Shown piece after piece: positions 1-7,112 of a stretch of DNA of 11,177 nucleotides (positions are counted from its first letter, which is position 1; the number at the start of each line of letters is the position of its first letter). The position numbers were made by a program, and so were the translations under genes. This DNA is from Gammaproteobacteria bacterium. GTDB lineage: Bacteria > Pseudomonadota > Gammaproteobacteria > UBA9214. The stretch lies in assembly GCA_029859555.1 (NCBI GenBank), contig JAOUCV010000045.1:1-11177 (forward strand), read 5' to 3'. The notes under the pieces were generated by a model, which did not search any database, was not told where the DNA came from, and saw only the letters and a list, made by a program, of their open reading frames with translations.

Positions 1-175
1 GGGTGATACCGAATATGATATGGAGATGGCGACCAATGCCGGTGTTGCCAAGGTTGCAGTGCGTTCAGGTGTACATTCAGCTGATCGACTTAACCGGCAT
101 GCGCCGCTGGTCTGCCTGGACAGCATTTCTGAAATGCCGGACTGGATGGCAGCCGCCGGACTGGTCTCTGCATAA
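1..175 (+). CDS. HAD-family hydrolase, C-terminal end (partial, cut by window start)
   Basis: Reading from base 2, the last 57 codons of a protein are visible, ending in TAA at 173-175. The fragment opens with GDTEYDMEMA, the motif IV of haloacid-dehalogenase phosphatases, in which the acidic residues hold the catalytic magnesium; the following NAGV and VRSGVHS stretch is typical of the phosphoglycolate-phosphatase-like branch. The nucleophile motif DxD and the cap domain lie outside the window, so the substrate cannot be judged. In Pseudomonas-type genomes a Gph-like HAD phosphatase sits between rluC and the S49 peptidase in this same neighbourhood, and the next gene here begins 35 bases downstream, so cotranscription with the peptidase is likely. 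The family call is firm; any specific enzyme name would be a guess. Confidence 0.88.
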   Translation, partial: GDTEYDMEMATNAGVAKVAVRSGVHSADRLNRHAPLVCLDSISEMPDWMAAAGLVSA

Positions 176-210
176 TACTTTTGAACTGACAATCGATAAC
201 GGGTGAATTT

Positions 211-1188
211 ATGTTTAACAAGGATGCAAACAGCAGCAAATCCGCAAGCAGCGATGACAGCTGGCACCGGGACCTGGTCAACCGGCTGGCGTTTGCAGCG
301 GTTGATGAACAACGCCGTACGCGGCGCTGGAGTGTGTTTTTTAAATGTCTGCTGGCACTGTACCTGCTGGCACTGCTGATTCTGTATATGCCCACGGACT
401 GGTCGGAATTAAGCCGCACAACTGTCAAGCATACGGCGCTGGTTGATCTGAAGGGCGTTATCTCTGATTCATCAGAGGCCAGTGCGGACAATATCATCAC
501 TGGCCTGCGTGGTGCCTTTGAAGATGAGAATACTGCCGGTGTGATTCTGCGGGCAAATTCACCTGGCGGCAGCCCGGTACAGTCGGCCTATATCTACGAC
601 GAGATCAAACGCCTTCGGGAACTGTACCCGGATACACCGTTATATGCCGTGGTGACGGATGTGTGCGCGTCCGGATGCTACTACGTGGCATCGGCGGCTG
701 ATGATATCTATGTCAACAATTCCAGTATTGTCGGTTCAATCGGTGTACGCATGGACAGTTTTGGTTTCGTCGACACGCTGAAGATGCTGGGTGTTGAGCG
801 CCGGCTCTATACCGCCGGCGAGAGCAAGGGATTTCTGGATCCGTTCACGCCCTCAAAGCCGGAAGATGTGACACATGTAAAATTATTGCTTGAAAGTATC
901 CATGAGCAATTCATCAGTGCCGTTAAAAACGGGCGTGGTGAGCGTCTCAAAGATAATCAGAAGTTATTTACCGGCCTGGTCTGGACGGGTGAGGAGAGCC
1001 TGCCCATGGGCCTTGCCGATAAAGTGGGTAGTTCAGGATACGTTGCCAGGGAAGTCATCGGTGAAGAGGAGATCGTCGAGTTCACAGAGAAGCAGGACCT
1101 GTGGGAGAAGCTCAGTGACCGAATCTTCGTTGCCATGGCGAAGGGCATGAGTGAACTGTTTGCCGGTGGTGCCAGCTCGATACGCTAG
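211..1188 (+). CDS. sppA: Membrane-anchored S49 family serine peptidase (SppA-like, single domain)
   Basis: The 325-residue protein has a charged cytoplasmic N-terminus (about residues 1-40), one hydrophobic segment at about 41-60 that should anchor it in the inner membrane, and then one S49 peptidase domain. Family landmarks are visible: NSPGGSP at 116-122, the nucleophile region CASGCYYVA with the likely catalytic Ser154, and Lys206 in TAGESKGF as the likely general base of the Ser/Lys dyad. These peptidases cut leftover signal peptides in the membrane. The length fits the short, oligomeric SppA type rather than the double-length E. coli SppA; SohB is an alternative name for related proteins. 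The ATG at 211 is preceded by a GGGTGA ribosome binding site four bases away. The gene follows the HAD gene by 35 bases and converges on maf. The exact physiological substrate is not shown by sequence. Confidence 0.93.
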   Translation: MFNKDANSSKSASSDDSWHRDLVNRLAFAAVDEQRRTRRWSVFFKCLLALYLLALLILYMPTDWSELSRTTVKHTALVDLKGVISDSSEASADNIITGLRGAFEDENTAGVILRANSPGGSPVQSAYIYDEIKRLRELYPDTPLYAVVTDVCASGCYYVASAADDIYVNNSSIVGSIGVRMDSFGFVDTLKMLGVERRLYTAGESKGFLDPFTPSKPEDVTHVKLLLESIHEQFISAVKNGRGERLKDNQKLFTGLVWTGEESLPMGLADKVGSSGYVAREVIGEEEIVEFTEKQDLWEKLSDRIFVAMAKGMSELFAGGASSIR

Positions 1189-1209
1189 AGCTGATTCCTG
1201 TATCAGTCG

Positions 1210-1249
1210 ACAGGCATGTAACAAAGGCTTGCCTGCGAAGCATGTCTGT
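1210..1249. other. Inverted repeat between convergent sppA and maf; weak candidate bidirectional terminator
   Basis: The 64-base gap between the stop codons of two convergent genes contains a 9-bp stem, ACAGGCATG (1210-1218) with CATGTCTGT (1241-1249), including one G-T wobble. Inside the 22-base loop a small AGGC/GCCT pair (1225-1234) and an alternative CAGGC/GCCTG pairing (1211-1215 with 1231-1235) are possible. No T tract follows on either strand, so it does not meet the usual picture of an intrinsic terminator. It may slow polymerase or protect 3' ends; this is inference from position. Confidence 0.3.
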
Positions 1250-1252
1250 ACA

Positions 1253-1843
1253 TTACGGCAGCACAACCCCTGCCTGCATCAGCATGCTGGTCAGTCTAAT
1301 CAGTGGCAGTCCGATCAGGGCGGTCGGATCGTCGCCATCCATGCGTTCAAACAGCGTGATACCCAGACCTTCCGACTTGAAACTGCCGGCACAGTTATAG
1401 GGCTGGTCTGCACGCAAGTAGCGTTCTATCTGCTGCTCGTCGAGTTTCCTGAATTGCACCCGGAAAGGGACAGTGTCGACCTGCATCTCATTGCTTGTGC
1501 TGTTCAGCAGGCACAAGCCGGTCTGAAAGGTAACCAGCTTGCCTGACAGTTTGCGCAGCTGTACCAGGGCATTTTCGTGCGACCCGGGTTTGCCGAGAAT
1601 TTCGTCACCGCTGACGGCAACCTGGTCCGAGCCGATAATGAGCGCCTCGCAGGTTTTTCCGATGACACGCGCCTTGGCCTCAGCCAGGCGCTTGACCAGA
1701 TTTTCCGGCGACTCGCCGGGCAGCGAGGACTCGTCGACGTCGGGTGCGACGGTTTTGAAATCTATTCCCATGCGTTGCAACAGTTCCTTGCGATATGGCG
1801 AGGTAGAAGCGAGCACGATGGGTAGTGAGGTGCTTGTATTCAT
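1253..1843 (-). CDS. yceF: Maf-family nucleotide pyrophosphatase, YceF type (7-methyl-GTP pyrophosphatase)
   Basis: This 196-residue protein hydrolyses a nucleoside triphosphate to the monophosphate and pyrophosphate, a house-cleaning activity that removes modified nucleotides. The N-terminal LASTSPYR loop (11-18) and GSDQV (71-75, with the likely catalytic Asp73) are Maf hallmarks. The C-terminal half carries CAGSFKSEG (151-159) and ITLFERMDG, the pattern of the YceF subfamily, which is known to act on 7-methyl-GTP, rather than the AGAYGIQG pattern of the dTTP/UTP-specific YhdE subfamily. The ATG lies 14 bases after the stop of the upstream carboxylase gene, without a clear Shine-Dalgarno sequence, so it is probably the last gene of the carboxylase operon and perhaps translated by coupling. 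In E. coli yceF directly faces yceD; here two carboxylase genes lie between. Confidence 0.93.
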   Translation of the reverse strand: MNTSTSLPIVLASTSPYRKELLQRMGIDFKTVAPDVDESSLPGESPENLVKRLAEAKARVIGKTCEALIIGSDQVAVSGDEILGKPGSHENALVQLRKLSGKLVTFQTGLCLLNSTSNEMQVDTVPFRVQFRKLDEQQIERYLRADQPYNCAGSFKSEGLGITLFERMDGDDPTALIGLPLIRLTSMLMQAGVVLP

Positions 1844-1857
1844 TGAGCTGATTTATT

Positions 1858-3687
1858 TCAGGTTTCGGGGTCGATTTCAACAAGGGTTTCATCCGGATTG
1901 ACGCTGTCACCCTTGCTGACATTGATGGCAGTTACCTTGCCAGTAACCGGGGACTGTACCTCGGTTTCCATTTTCATTGCTTCTGTTATCAGCAGCGGTG
2001 TTCCCGCCTGAATGTTGTCACCGATTGCGACCAGAACATCAATGATAGTGCCGGGCATGGATGTGGTGATGTCTCCGGGCCGGGTGGCGCGTGGTCGCTG
2101 ACTGCCGCCGGCTGCACGACTGTTAACGCTGTCGCGGTCAGCTGCCGGTATTTCATCCAGTATCTCCACCAGTACTTCTTCAGGGACGCCATTCACCGTC
2201 ATGTAAAAAGGGCGATTGTCCTGCTGGCGATGTCCGGTACCGGTAATTTTTATATGGTAGGGCTCGCCGTGCAGAGTGACATTGAATTCAGTGGGGCGCG
2301 CACGCCTTTCTGCTGTCCCGCCTGGCGCCGTTTTTTCGGAGCTTGCTGCCACAGGCTGCTTGCTGCGGTTCTTCAGAAAATCTTTGCCGATTTCCGGAAA
2401 CATTGCATACGTCAGTACATCTTCCTCACCGAGGGCCATGCTGCCGATCTCTGTGCGCAGTTTGTCCATCTCGTCTTCCAGCAAATCAGCCGGGCGTACA
2501 TCGATACTTTGTTCAGAACCAATGGCCTGTTTTTGTACTACCGGATCAAAGCCCGCAGGTGCCTTGCCATAACGGCCTTGCAGGTAAAGTTTTACCTCGT
2601 TAGTGATGGTTTCATAGCGTTTTCCGGTGAGTACATTCAACAGCGCCTGGGTGCCGACAATTTGCGAGGTAGGGGTGACCAGGGGTGGATAGCCAAGATC
2701 CTTCCTGACCCTGGGAATCTCATCGAACACCTCGCTGATGCGCTCAACCGCGCCCTGTTCGCGCAACTGCGAATACAGATTCGAGATCATGCCGCCCGGC
2801 ACCTGGTAGATTTGTACGCGGGTATCCGGGCCGTAATTCTCACCTTCGAATTGTGCATATTTTTTGCGGACTTCCCTGAAGTATTGACCGATCCCCTGCA
2901 GGGCTTCCAGCTCCAGCCCGGTGTCATAGCCGGTCTGTTGCAGTGCCGACACCATGCTTTCTGTGGCCGCGTGACTGGGTCCGCCGGATAGACTGGAGAT
3001 GGCGGTGTCGATATGACGGCAGCCGTTTTCTATCGCTTTCATGAGGCACATTTCGGCCATGCCGGCGGTAGCGTGGCAATGCAGGTGTACAGGTAATGCC
3101 GTCACTGAACAGATACTCTTGAACAGCTCGGCAGTGAGTTGTGGCGTGAGCAGGCCGGCCATATCCTTGACGGCAATACTGTTGCAGCCCATGGACTCCA
3201 GCGTGCGCGCCTGTTCGGTAAAGGTTTCAATATTGTGAACGGGGCTGGTTGTATAGCAGATGGTTCCCTGCGCATGTTTACCGGTCTGCTGCACGGCTTC
3301 AATAGCAGTTTCCATGTTGCGGTTGTCATTGAGGGCATCAAAAATGCGGAAAACATCAATACCATTGTCAGCGGAGCGTTCTACAAAGGCGCGCACTACA
3401 TCATCGGAATAATGCCTGTAACCCAGCAGATTCTGACCCCGCAGCAGCATCTGCAGGCGTGTATTGGGAAGTGCCTTGCGCAGTCGCTGCAGACGTTCCC
3501 AGGGATCTTCCTGCAGAAAACGCAGGCAGGCATCAAAGGTAGCGCCTCCCCAGACTTCCAGTGACCAGTAGCCGATGCGGTCAAGCTGTTCGCAAACCGG
3601 CAACATATCGTCGGTGCGCATGCGGGTTGCGATCAATGATTGATGTGCGTCACGCAGAACTACGTCGGTTATGTGTACCTTGGTCAT
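1858..3687 (-). CDS. pycB: Pyruvate carboxylase subunit B: carboxyltransferase plus biotin carrier domain (OadA-like)
   Basis: The 609-residue protein carries the carboxyltransferase domain first (about 1-470) and a biotinyl domain at the end (about 535-609). In the first, TDVVLRDAHQS holds Asp13, HLHCHAT holds His203 and His205 for the divalent metal, and VKDMAG holds Lys174, the lysine that is carbamylated in this family; their spacing matches oxaloacetate decarboxylase alpha subunits. The biotin site is EAMKMETE with Lys572. A proline/alanine-poor linker rich in charge (about 450-475) joins the domains. With the biotin carboxylase gene just upstream (25 bases apart) it should move CO2 from carboxybiotin to pyruvate, giving oxaloacetate. 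Automatic annotation may call it oxaloacetate decarboxylase alpha, but no membrane beta or gamma subunit gene is present in the window. Start ATG has AGGA twelve bases upstream. Confidence 0.9.
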   Translation of the reverse strand: MTKVHITDVVLRDAHQSLIATRMRTDDMLPVCEQLDRIGYWSLEVWGGATFDACLRFLQEDPWERLQRLRKALPNTRLQMLLRGQNLLGYRHYSDDVVRAFVERSADNGIDVFRIFDALNDNRNMETAIEAVQQTGKHAQGTICYTTSPVHNIETFTEQARTLESMGCNSIAVKDMAGLLTPQLTAELFKSICSVTALPVHLHCHATAGMAEMCLMKAIENGCRHIDTAISSLSGGPSHAATESMVSALQQTGYDTGLELEALQGIGQYFREVRKKYAQFEGENYGPDTRVQIYQVPGGMISNLYSQLREQGAVERISEVFDEIPRVRKDLGYPPLVTPTSQIVGTQALLNVLTGKRYETITNEVKLYLQGRYGKAPAGFDPVVQKQAIGSEQSIDVRPADLLEDEMDKLRTEIGSMALGEEDVLTYAMFPEIGKDFLKNRSKQPVAASSEKTAPGGTAERRARPTEFNVTLHGEPYHIKITGTGHRQQDNRPFYMTVNGVPEEVLVEILDEIPAADRDSVNSRAAGGSQRPRATRPGDITTSMPGTIIDVLVAIGDNIQAGTPLLITEAMKMETEVQSPVTGKVTAINVSKGDSVNPDETLVEIDPET

Positions 3688-3712
3688 GGTTGTCTTGATC
3701 CTGTTGTGGTTG

Positions 3713-5131
3713 TTACAGCCCCAGGTGGGCAGACACAGCTGCGGTGATCGCAGCGGTCAATTCGCGGGTTGGTCGACTGGTTGCATAGTGGGTCAGCTCC
3801 GGATGGTCTTCCACGAAGCCGGTATCAAAACAACCTTTGCGGAATTCCGCTACCTTGAGGATTTCCTGGTAGTAGGGGATGGTGGTTTTTACGCCATACA
3901 CACCGGTGTCCTGCAGTGCCCGGCCGGCACGGTTCAACAGCTGATCCCAGCTCAAAGCCCAGACAGTCAGTTTTGCACACATCGAATCGTATTCGGGTGG
4001 TATCGGATAGCCGCTGTAGATTGCGGCATCGGTTCGCACGCCGGGACCGCCGGGCGCATAGTAGCGTGTAATGCGTCCAAAGCTCGGCAGAAAATTGTTT
4101 TTCGGATCCTCTGCGTTGATACGCATTTCCATGGCGTAACCACGGCGTTGTATGTCAGCCTGCCTGAAACCCAGAGTTTGCCCGTCAGCAATACGTATCT
4201 GTTCCTGAACAATGTCAATGCCGGTAATGGTTTCGGTGATCGTATGCTCGACCTGCAGACGGGTGTTCATTTCCATAAAGTAGAAATCTCCCTCGCTGTC
4301 GAGCAGAAATTCAACGGTGCCGGCGTTTTCATAGTTGACGGCGCTGGCAGCACGTACCGCAATCTCCCCCAGCCATTTTCGCTGCTGGTCGTCAAGCTGC
4401 GGCGAAGGTGCGATCTCGATGAGTTTCTGGTGGCGTCGCTGGATGGAACAGTCACGCTCAAAAAGATGCACCACGTTGCCCTGACTGTCAGCCAGTATCT
4501 GCACTTCGATATGACGGGGTCGATCAACGCAGCGTTCCATGAAGATATCGGAAGAGCCGAATGCCTTGCTGGTTTCCGAGCGCACCCGGTCATAGTTCTT
4601 GCGTAGCTCAGCTTCCGAGTTGCAGCGACGAATGCCGCGGCCGCCACCACCGGCTGTGGCTTTCAACATCACCGGATAGCCGATTTCGGCAGCGAGGCTG
4701 ATGGCCTCTTCCAGGCTTTCAAGATTGCCATCGCTGCCCGGTACCACCGGTATCCCGGCGGCCAGCATGGCTTTACGTGCCTGGATCTTGTCGCCCATTT
4801 GCCGGATGACGGTCGCGCCGGGGCCGATATAGCAGACGCCGCGGGCCTTGCATATCTCAGGCAGCAGCGGGTTTTCGGAGAGAAAGCCGTAACCGGGGTG
4901 TAACGCATCACAGCCGGTCGCAATAGCCAGATTGACGATACGGTGGGCGTTCAGGTAGCCGGCGATCGATTCTGGCCCGATATTGTAGGCCTCGTCGGCT
5001 TTTTTTACGTGCAGGGCATGCCTGTCGGCATCTGCGTAGATGGCCACGGAGGTTATCCCTGCCTCCGCGCACGCGCGGATGATCCGTACGGCGATTTCGC
5101 CGCGATTAGCGATCAGGAGTTTCTTTATCAT
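3713..5131 (-). CDS. pycA: Pyruvate carboxylase subunit A: biotin carboxylase (AccC-like)
   Basis: This 472-residue ATP-grasp enzyme carboxylates biotin using ATP and bicarbonate. The order is the usual one: biotin carboxylase N-domain starting IKKLLIANRGEIAVRI, HPGYGFLSEN at 78-87, the ATP-grasp core with GGGGRGIR at 161-168 and likely ATP-binding Lys157, then EMNTRLQVEHTITE at 287-300 with the likely catalytic Arg291 and Glu295, and the C-domain beginning near RINAEDP. Length is a little above that of AccC (about 450). A stand-alone AccC for acetyl-CoA carboxylase is normally next to accB; here the neighbour is a carboxyltransferase-biotin carrier gene, so the pair is best read as two-subunit pyruvate carboxylase. 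The first gene of the minus-strand operon, it starts at 5131 without an obvious ribosome binding site. The substrate assignment is by context. Confidence 0.88.
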   Translation of the reverse strand: MIKKLLIANRGEIAVRIIRACAEAGITSVAIYADADRHALHVKKADEAYNIGPESIAGYLNAHRIVNLAIATGCDALHPGYGFLSENPLLPEICKARGVCYIGPGATVIRQMGDKIQARKAMLAAGIPVVPGSDGNLESLEEAISLAAEIGYPVMLKATAGGGGRGIRRCNSEAELRKNYDRVRSETSKAFGSSDIFMERCVDRPRHIEVQILADSQGNVVHLFERDCSIQRRHQKLIEIAPSPQLDDQQRKWLGEIAVRAASAVNYENAGTVEFLLDSEGDFYFMEMNTRLQVEHTITETITGIDIVQEQIRIADGQTLGFRQADIQRRGYAMEMRINAEDPKNNFLPSFGRITRYYAPGGPGVRTDAAIYSGYPIPPEYDSMCAKLTVWALSWDQLLNRAGRALQDTGVYGVKTTIPYYQEILKVAEFRKGCFDTGFVEDHPELTHYATSRPTRELTAAITAAVSAHLGL

Positions 5132-5176
5132 CCGATATTTCGACTCTGTGGGTACTGAGGCTGCATAGTGCGTCTA

Positions 5177-5205
5177 ACCATATGAATTTTAGCGGGATGA
5201 GTAAA
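5177..5205 (-). promoter_or_regulatory. Candidate promoter for pycA-pycB-maf
   Basis: On the minus strand a -35-like TTTACT (5205-5200) and a -10-like TATGGT (5182-5177) are separated by exactly 17 bases; each matches the sigma-70 consensus at four of six positions. Transcription would begin near 5170 and give a leader of about 40 bases before the pycA ATG. A TAAAAT lies in the spacer and is a competing -10 but lacks a good -35. This is a prediction from spacing only. Confidence 0.35.
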
Positions 5206-5220
5206 GCATCTTGCATGCTT
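5204..5220. promoter_or_regulatory. Short inverted repeat between divergent promoters (candidate operator)
   Basis: AAGCAT (5204-5209) and ATGCTT (5215-5220) form a perfect 6-bp inverted repeat with a 5-base centre. It touches the predicted -35 of pycA and ends six bases before the -35 of yceD, a place from which a bound dimeric regulator could affect both directions. It does not resemble the FadR or FabR sites that I know. With arms this short, chance cannot be excluded. Confidence 0.3.
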
Positions 5221-5225
5221 AATTA

Positions 5226-5254
5226 TTGACAGCCTGCTGAACCACATATAATAT
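5226..5254 (+). promoter_or_regulatory. Strong sigma-70-type promoter for yceD-rpmF-plsX-fab run
   Basis: A perfect TTGACA (5226-5231) is followed after 17 bases by TAATAT (5249-5254), which overlaps TATAAT (5247-5252, 15-base spacing). Either way this is the best promoter match in the window. The transcript would begin at about 5259-5262, immediately before the yceD ATG at 5264, giving an almost leaderless mRNA. Confidence 0.7.
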
Positions 5255-5263
5255 CAGCGAGTT

Positions 5264-5776
5264 ATGATAGAGCACTTGCCAGATCGGCTGGATTTGATTG
5301 CCACAGCTGAAGCAGGGCGGGTGTTGCGAGGCTCTGTTGCGCTGGCAGCGGTTGAGCGCTTGTTGCCAGTTTTGACATCGGGGCAGGGAGAGTTGCAGGT
5401 AGAATTGAGTCTCGGCAAGGATGCCGGCGGAACGCGTTTTCTGGCCGGCACCATCGAGGGTGAAGTAGTGCTGAGATGCCAGCGGTGCATGCAAGATATG
5501 CAACAGCCGCTGGATATTGAATTCCGGCTTGGTTTGGTCGGCGATGAAAGCGCCGCGGATAAGTTGCCTGACATGTATGAACCGCTGGAAGTAACGGCGG
5601 AGCCCGCCATCCTTGCGGACATAATTGCAGATGAAGTGTTGCTGGCATTACCAATCGTGCCCTTGCACAAGGGCTCTGATGAGTGCCAGGCAATCGTGGA
5701 AGCGTACCAGTCGCCACAGGACGAGCAACGTGAAAATCCGTTTGCAGTACTGGCGAAACTTAAACAGAAACAGTAA
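5264..5776 (+). CDS. yceD: YceD family protein (DUF177), 23S rRNA accumulation protein
   Basis: The 170-residue protein matches the YceD/DUF177 family, whose members are linked to 23S rRNA accumulation and almost always precede rpmF. Visible landmarks are the CQRC pair (Cys72, Cys75) in the middle, a third cysteine at 141, the acidic [13 protein letters not shown] segment (123-135) and the conserved ending [10 protein letters not shown]. The ATG at 5264 is the only reasonable start: a TAA lies in frame at 5249-5251, and the N-terminus aligns with the family from here. No Shine-Dalgarno sequence is seen; the predicted transcription start is only a few bases upstream. rpmF follows after 14 bases. 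The molecular mechanism of YceD is still unsettled, so the name rests on family and context. Confidence 0.92.
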   Translation: MIEHLPDRLDLIATAEAGRVLRGSVALAAVERLLPVLTSGQGELQVELSLGKDAGGTRFLAGTIEGEVVLRCQRCMQDMQQPLDIEFRLGLVGDESAADKLPDMYEPLEVTAEPAILADIIADEVLLALPIVPLHKGSDECQAIVEAYQSPQDEQRENPFAVLAKLKQKQ

Positions 5777-5790
5777 CAGAGGGTAGTAAC

Positions 5791-5970
5791 ATGGCTGTAC
5801 AGAAAAGTCGCAAAACACCGTCACGGCGCGGCATGCGTCGTTCACACGACAAGCTGACTGAAAGCACACTTTCGATCGAGCCAACCACCGGTGAAACGCA
5901 CCTGCGTCACCATGTCAGTGCCGATGGTTTCTACAAGGGCCGCAAGGTTATCAACAACGATCAGGACTGA
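5791..5970 (+). CDS. rpmF: 50S ribosomal protein L32
   Basis: This 59-codon gene encodes the bacterial large-subunit protein L32. The basic N-terminus [20 protein letters not shown] is diagnostic, as is the ending with [20 protein letters not shown]. There is no CxxC zinc ribbon, as is usual for L32 in gammaproteobacteria. A GAGG ribosome binding site lies nine bases before the ATG, clearly better than that of its neighbours, as expected for a highly expressed ribosomal protein. It begins 14 bases after the yceD stop, so the two are surely cotranscribed. At under 60 residues it is easily missed by gene finders with a length cut-off. Confidence 0.97.
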   Translation: MAVQKSRKTPSRRGMRRSHDKLTESTLSIEPTTGETHLRHHVSADGFYKGRKVINNDQD

Positions 5971-5996
5971 TCGTTAATTTCATCTACAGCGTTTGT

Positions 5997-6030
5997 GAAT
6001 GCACGGTTGATTTGTCACCCGCATTCGCGG
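5997..6030 (+). other. Two mutually exclusive small hairpins in the rpmF-plsX gap
   Basis: The 113-base gap after rpmF holds GAATGC (5997-6002) that can pair with GCATTC (6021-6026), and a competing tight hairpin CCGC-ATTC-GCGG (6019-6030). No T run follows, so it is not a normal terminator. I see no convincing promoter or Shine-Dalgarno sequence for plsX in the rest of the gap. A role in processing or in separating rpmF from plsX expression is only inferred. Confidence 0.25.
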
Positions 6031-6083
6031 ACCTGCCTGCTTATCCCGGGTAAACACGCCACTATGCACCAGTCGCCTGTACG

Positions 6084-7112
6084 ATGACTGCCGGAATTAC
6101 TATTGCACTCGATGCAATGGGCGGCGACTCCGGCTCCGCAGTGGTGGTTCCCGCGGCGATTGAAGCGATCACAGAGCATGCAGACGCCAGTATCATTCTG
6201 GTTGGCGATGAGACAGAACTGACACAGGCACTGAAGACGGCCGGTGCCGAGAAGCATTCTTCCCGGCTCACAATTCACCATGCCAGCCAGCGGGTTGAAA
6301 TGGATGAATTGCCTTCAAATGCGCTGCGTGGCAAAAAAGACTCTTCCATGCGGGTCGCCCTCAATCTTGTCAAGGATGGCACAGCTGATGCCTGTGTCAG
6401 TGCCGGTAATACCGGCGCACTGATGGCGACATCCCGTTTTGTCCTGAAAATGTTACCCGGCATAGACCGTCCGGCGATCTGTACCTCACTGCCTTCCATC
6501 AAGTCACATACGTGGATGCTGGACCTGGGCGCCAATGTGGACTGCAATGCAGAACACCTGTTTCAGTTCGCCCTGATGGGTTCAGTGCTTGCAGAGGCTG
6601 TAGACGGAGTCAGCCAGCCGCGTATCGGCTTGCTGAATATTGGTGAAGAGGAAATCAAGGGCAATGAACAGGTCAAGGAAGCAGCCAAGCTGCTCTCCGA
6701 GAGCATCCCGAATTATGCCGGTTACGCCGAGGGTGACGATATCTACAAGGGCAGTTTTGACGTTATCGTTTGCGACGGATTTGTAGGTAATGTATCACTC
6801 AAGACCAGCGAAGGCGTGGCCAAGATGATTGCCGTTTTTATCAAGCAGGAATTTACCAGAAATATCCTTACCCGCCTGGCGGCACTGGTCGCGATGCCGG
6901 TGCTGAAGGCTTTCCGCAACCGCATAGATCCACGCGGTTATAATGGTGCGAGCTTGCTGGGACTGCGTGGCATAGTCATCAAGAGTCATGGCAGTGCCGA
7001 TGCCTATGCCTTTGCAAATGCCATCAAGGTGGCTATTCTTCAAGTCCGGGAAGATGTGCCTCAACGTATCACTGCTCAACTGCAGGTCTACAAGGAAAAC
7101 AGGTCGACATAA
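6084..7112 (+). CDS. plsX: Phosphate acyltransferase PlsX
   Basis: The 342-residue peripheral membrane enzyme converts acyl-ACP and phosphate to acyl-phosphate, the acyl donor for PlsY in phosphatidic acid synthesis. Family motifs are in place: ALDAMGGD (8-15), the KKDSSM loop (84-89), [10 protein letters not shown] (106-115) and, further on, [15 protein letters not shown] and [12 protein letters not shown]. Length is normal. The ATG at 6084 is chosen because the N-terminus [14 protein letters not shown] fits the family and an in-frame TAA at 6051-6053 leaves no other usable start; an ATG at 6064 is out of frame. No ribosome binding site is recognisable upstream. Its stop codon shares one base with the fabH start (TAATG), which predicts translational coupling of the two. 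Confidence 0.97.
   Translation: MTAGITIALDAMGGDSGSAVVVPAAIEAITEHADASIILVGDETELTQALKTAGAEKHSSRLTIHHASQRVEMDELPSNALRGKKDSSMRVALNLVKDGTADACVSAGNTGALMATSRFVLKMLPGIDRPAICTSLPSIKSHTWMLDLGANVDCNAEHLFQFALMGSVLAEAVDGVSQPRIGLLNIGEEEIKGNEQVKEAAKLLSESIPNYAGYAEGDDIYKGSFDVIVCDGFVGNVSLKTSEGVAKMIAVFIKQEFTRNILTRLAALVAMPVLKAFRNRIDPRGYNGASLLGLRGIVIKSHGSADAYAFANAIKVAILQVREDVPQRITAQLQVYKENRST

Noticed and set aside
1191..1198. Single CTGATTCC copy after the sppA stop as a second member of a dispersed repeat family
   Set aside because: One additional 8-base match in an 11-kb window is compatible with chance, although its position just after a stop codon is similar.
2230..2991. Plus-strand reading frame of 253 codons opposite pycB
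   Set aside because: Antisense to a complete carboxyltransferase domain; cysteine- and histidine-rich composition without any family pattern and no ribosome binding site.
3671..4606. Long plus-strand reading frame of 311 codons opposite pycA
   Set aside because: It lies wholly antisense to a gene with intact biotin carboxylase motifs, shows no recognisable domain, and is the usual by-product of codon bias on the opposite strand.
1858..5131. Sodium-pumping oxaloacetate decarboxylase operon
   Set aside because: The partner gene is a biotin carboxylase and no multi-spanning OadB-like or small OadG-like gene is found in the window.
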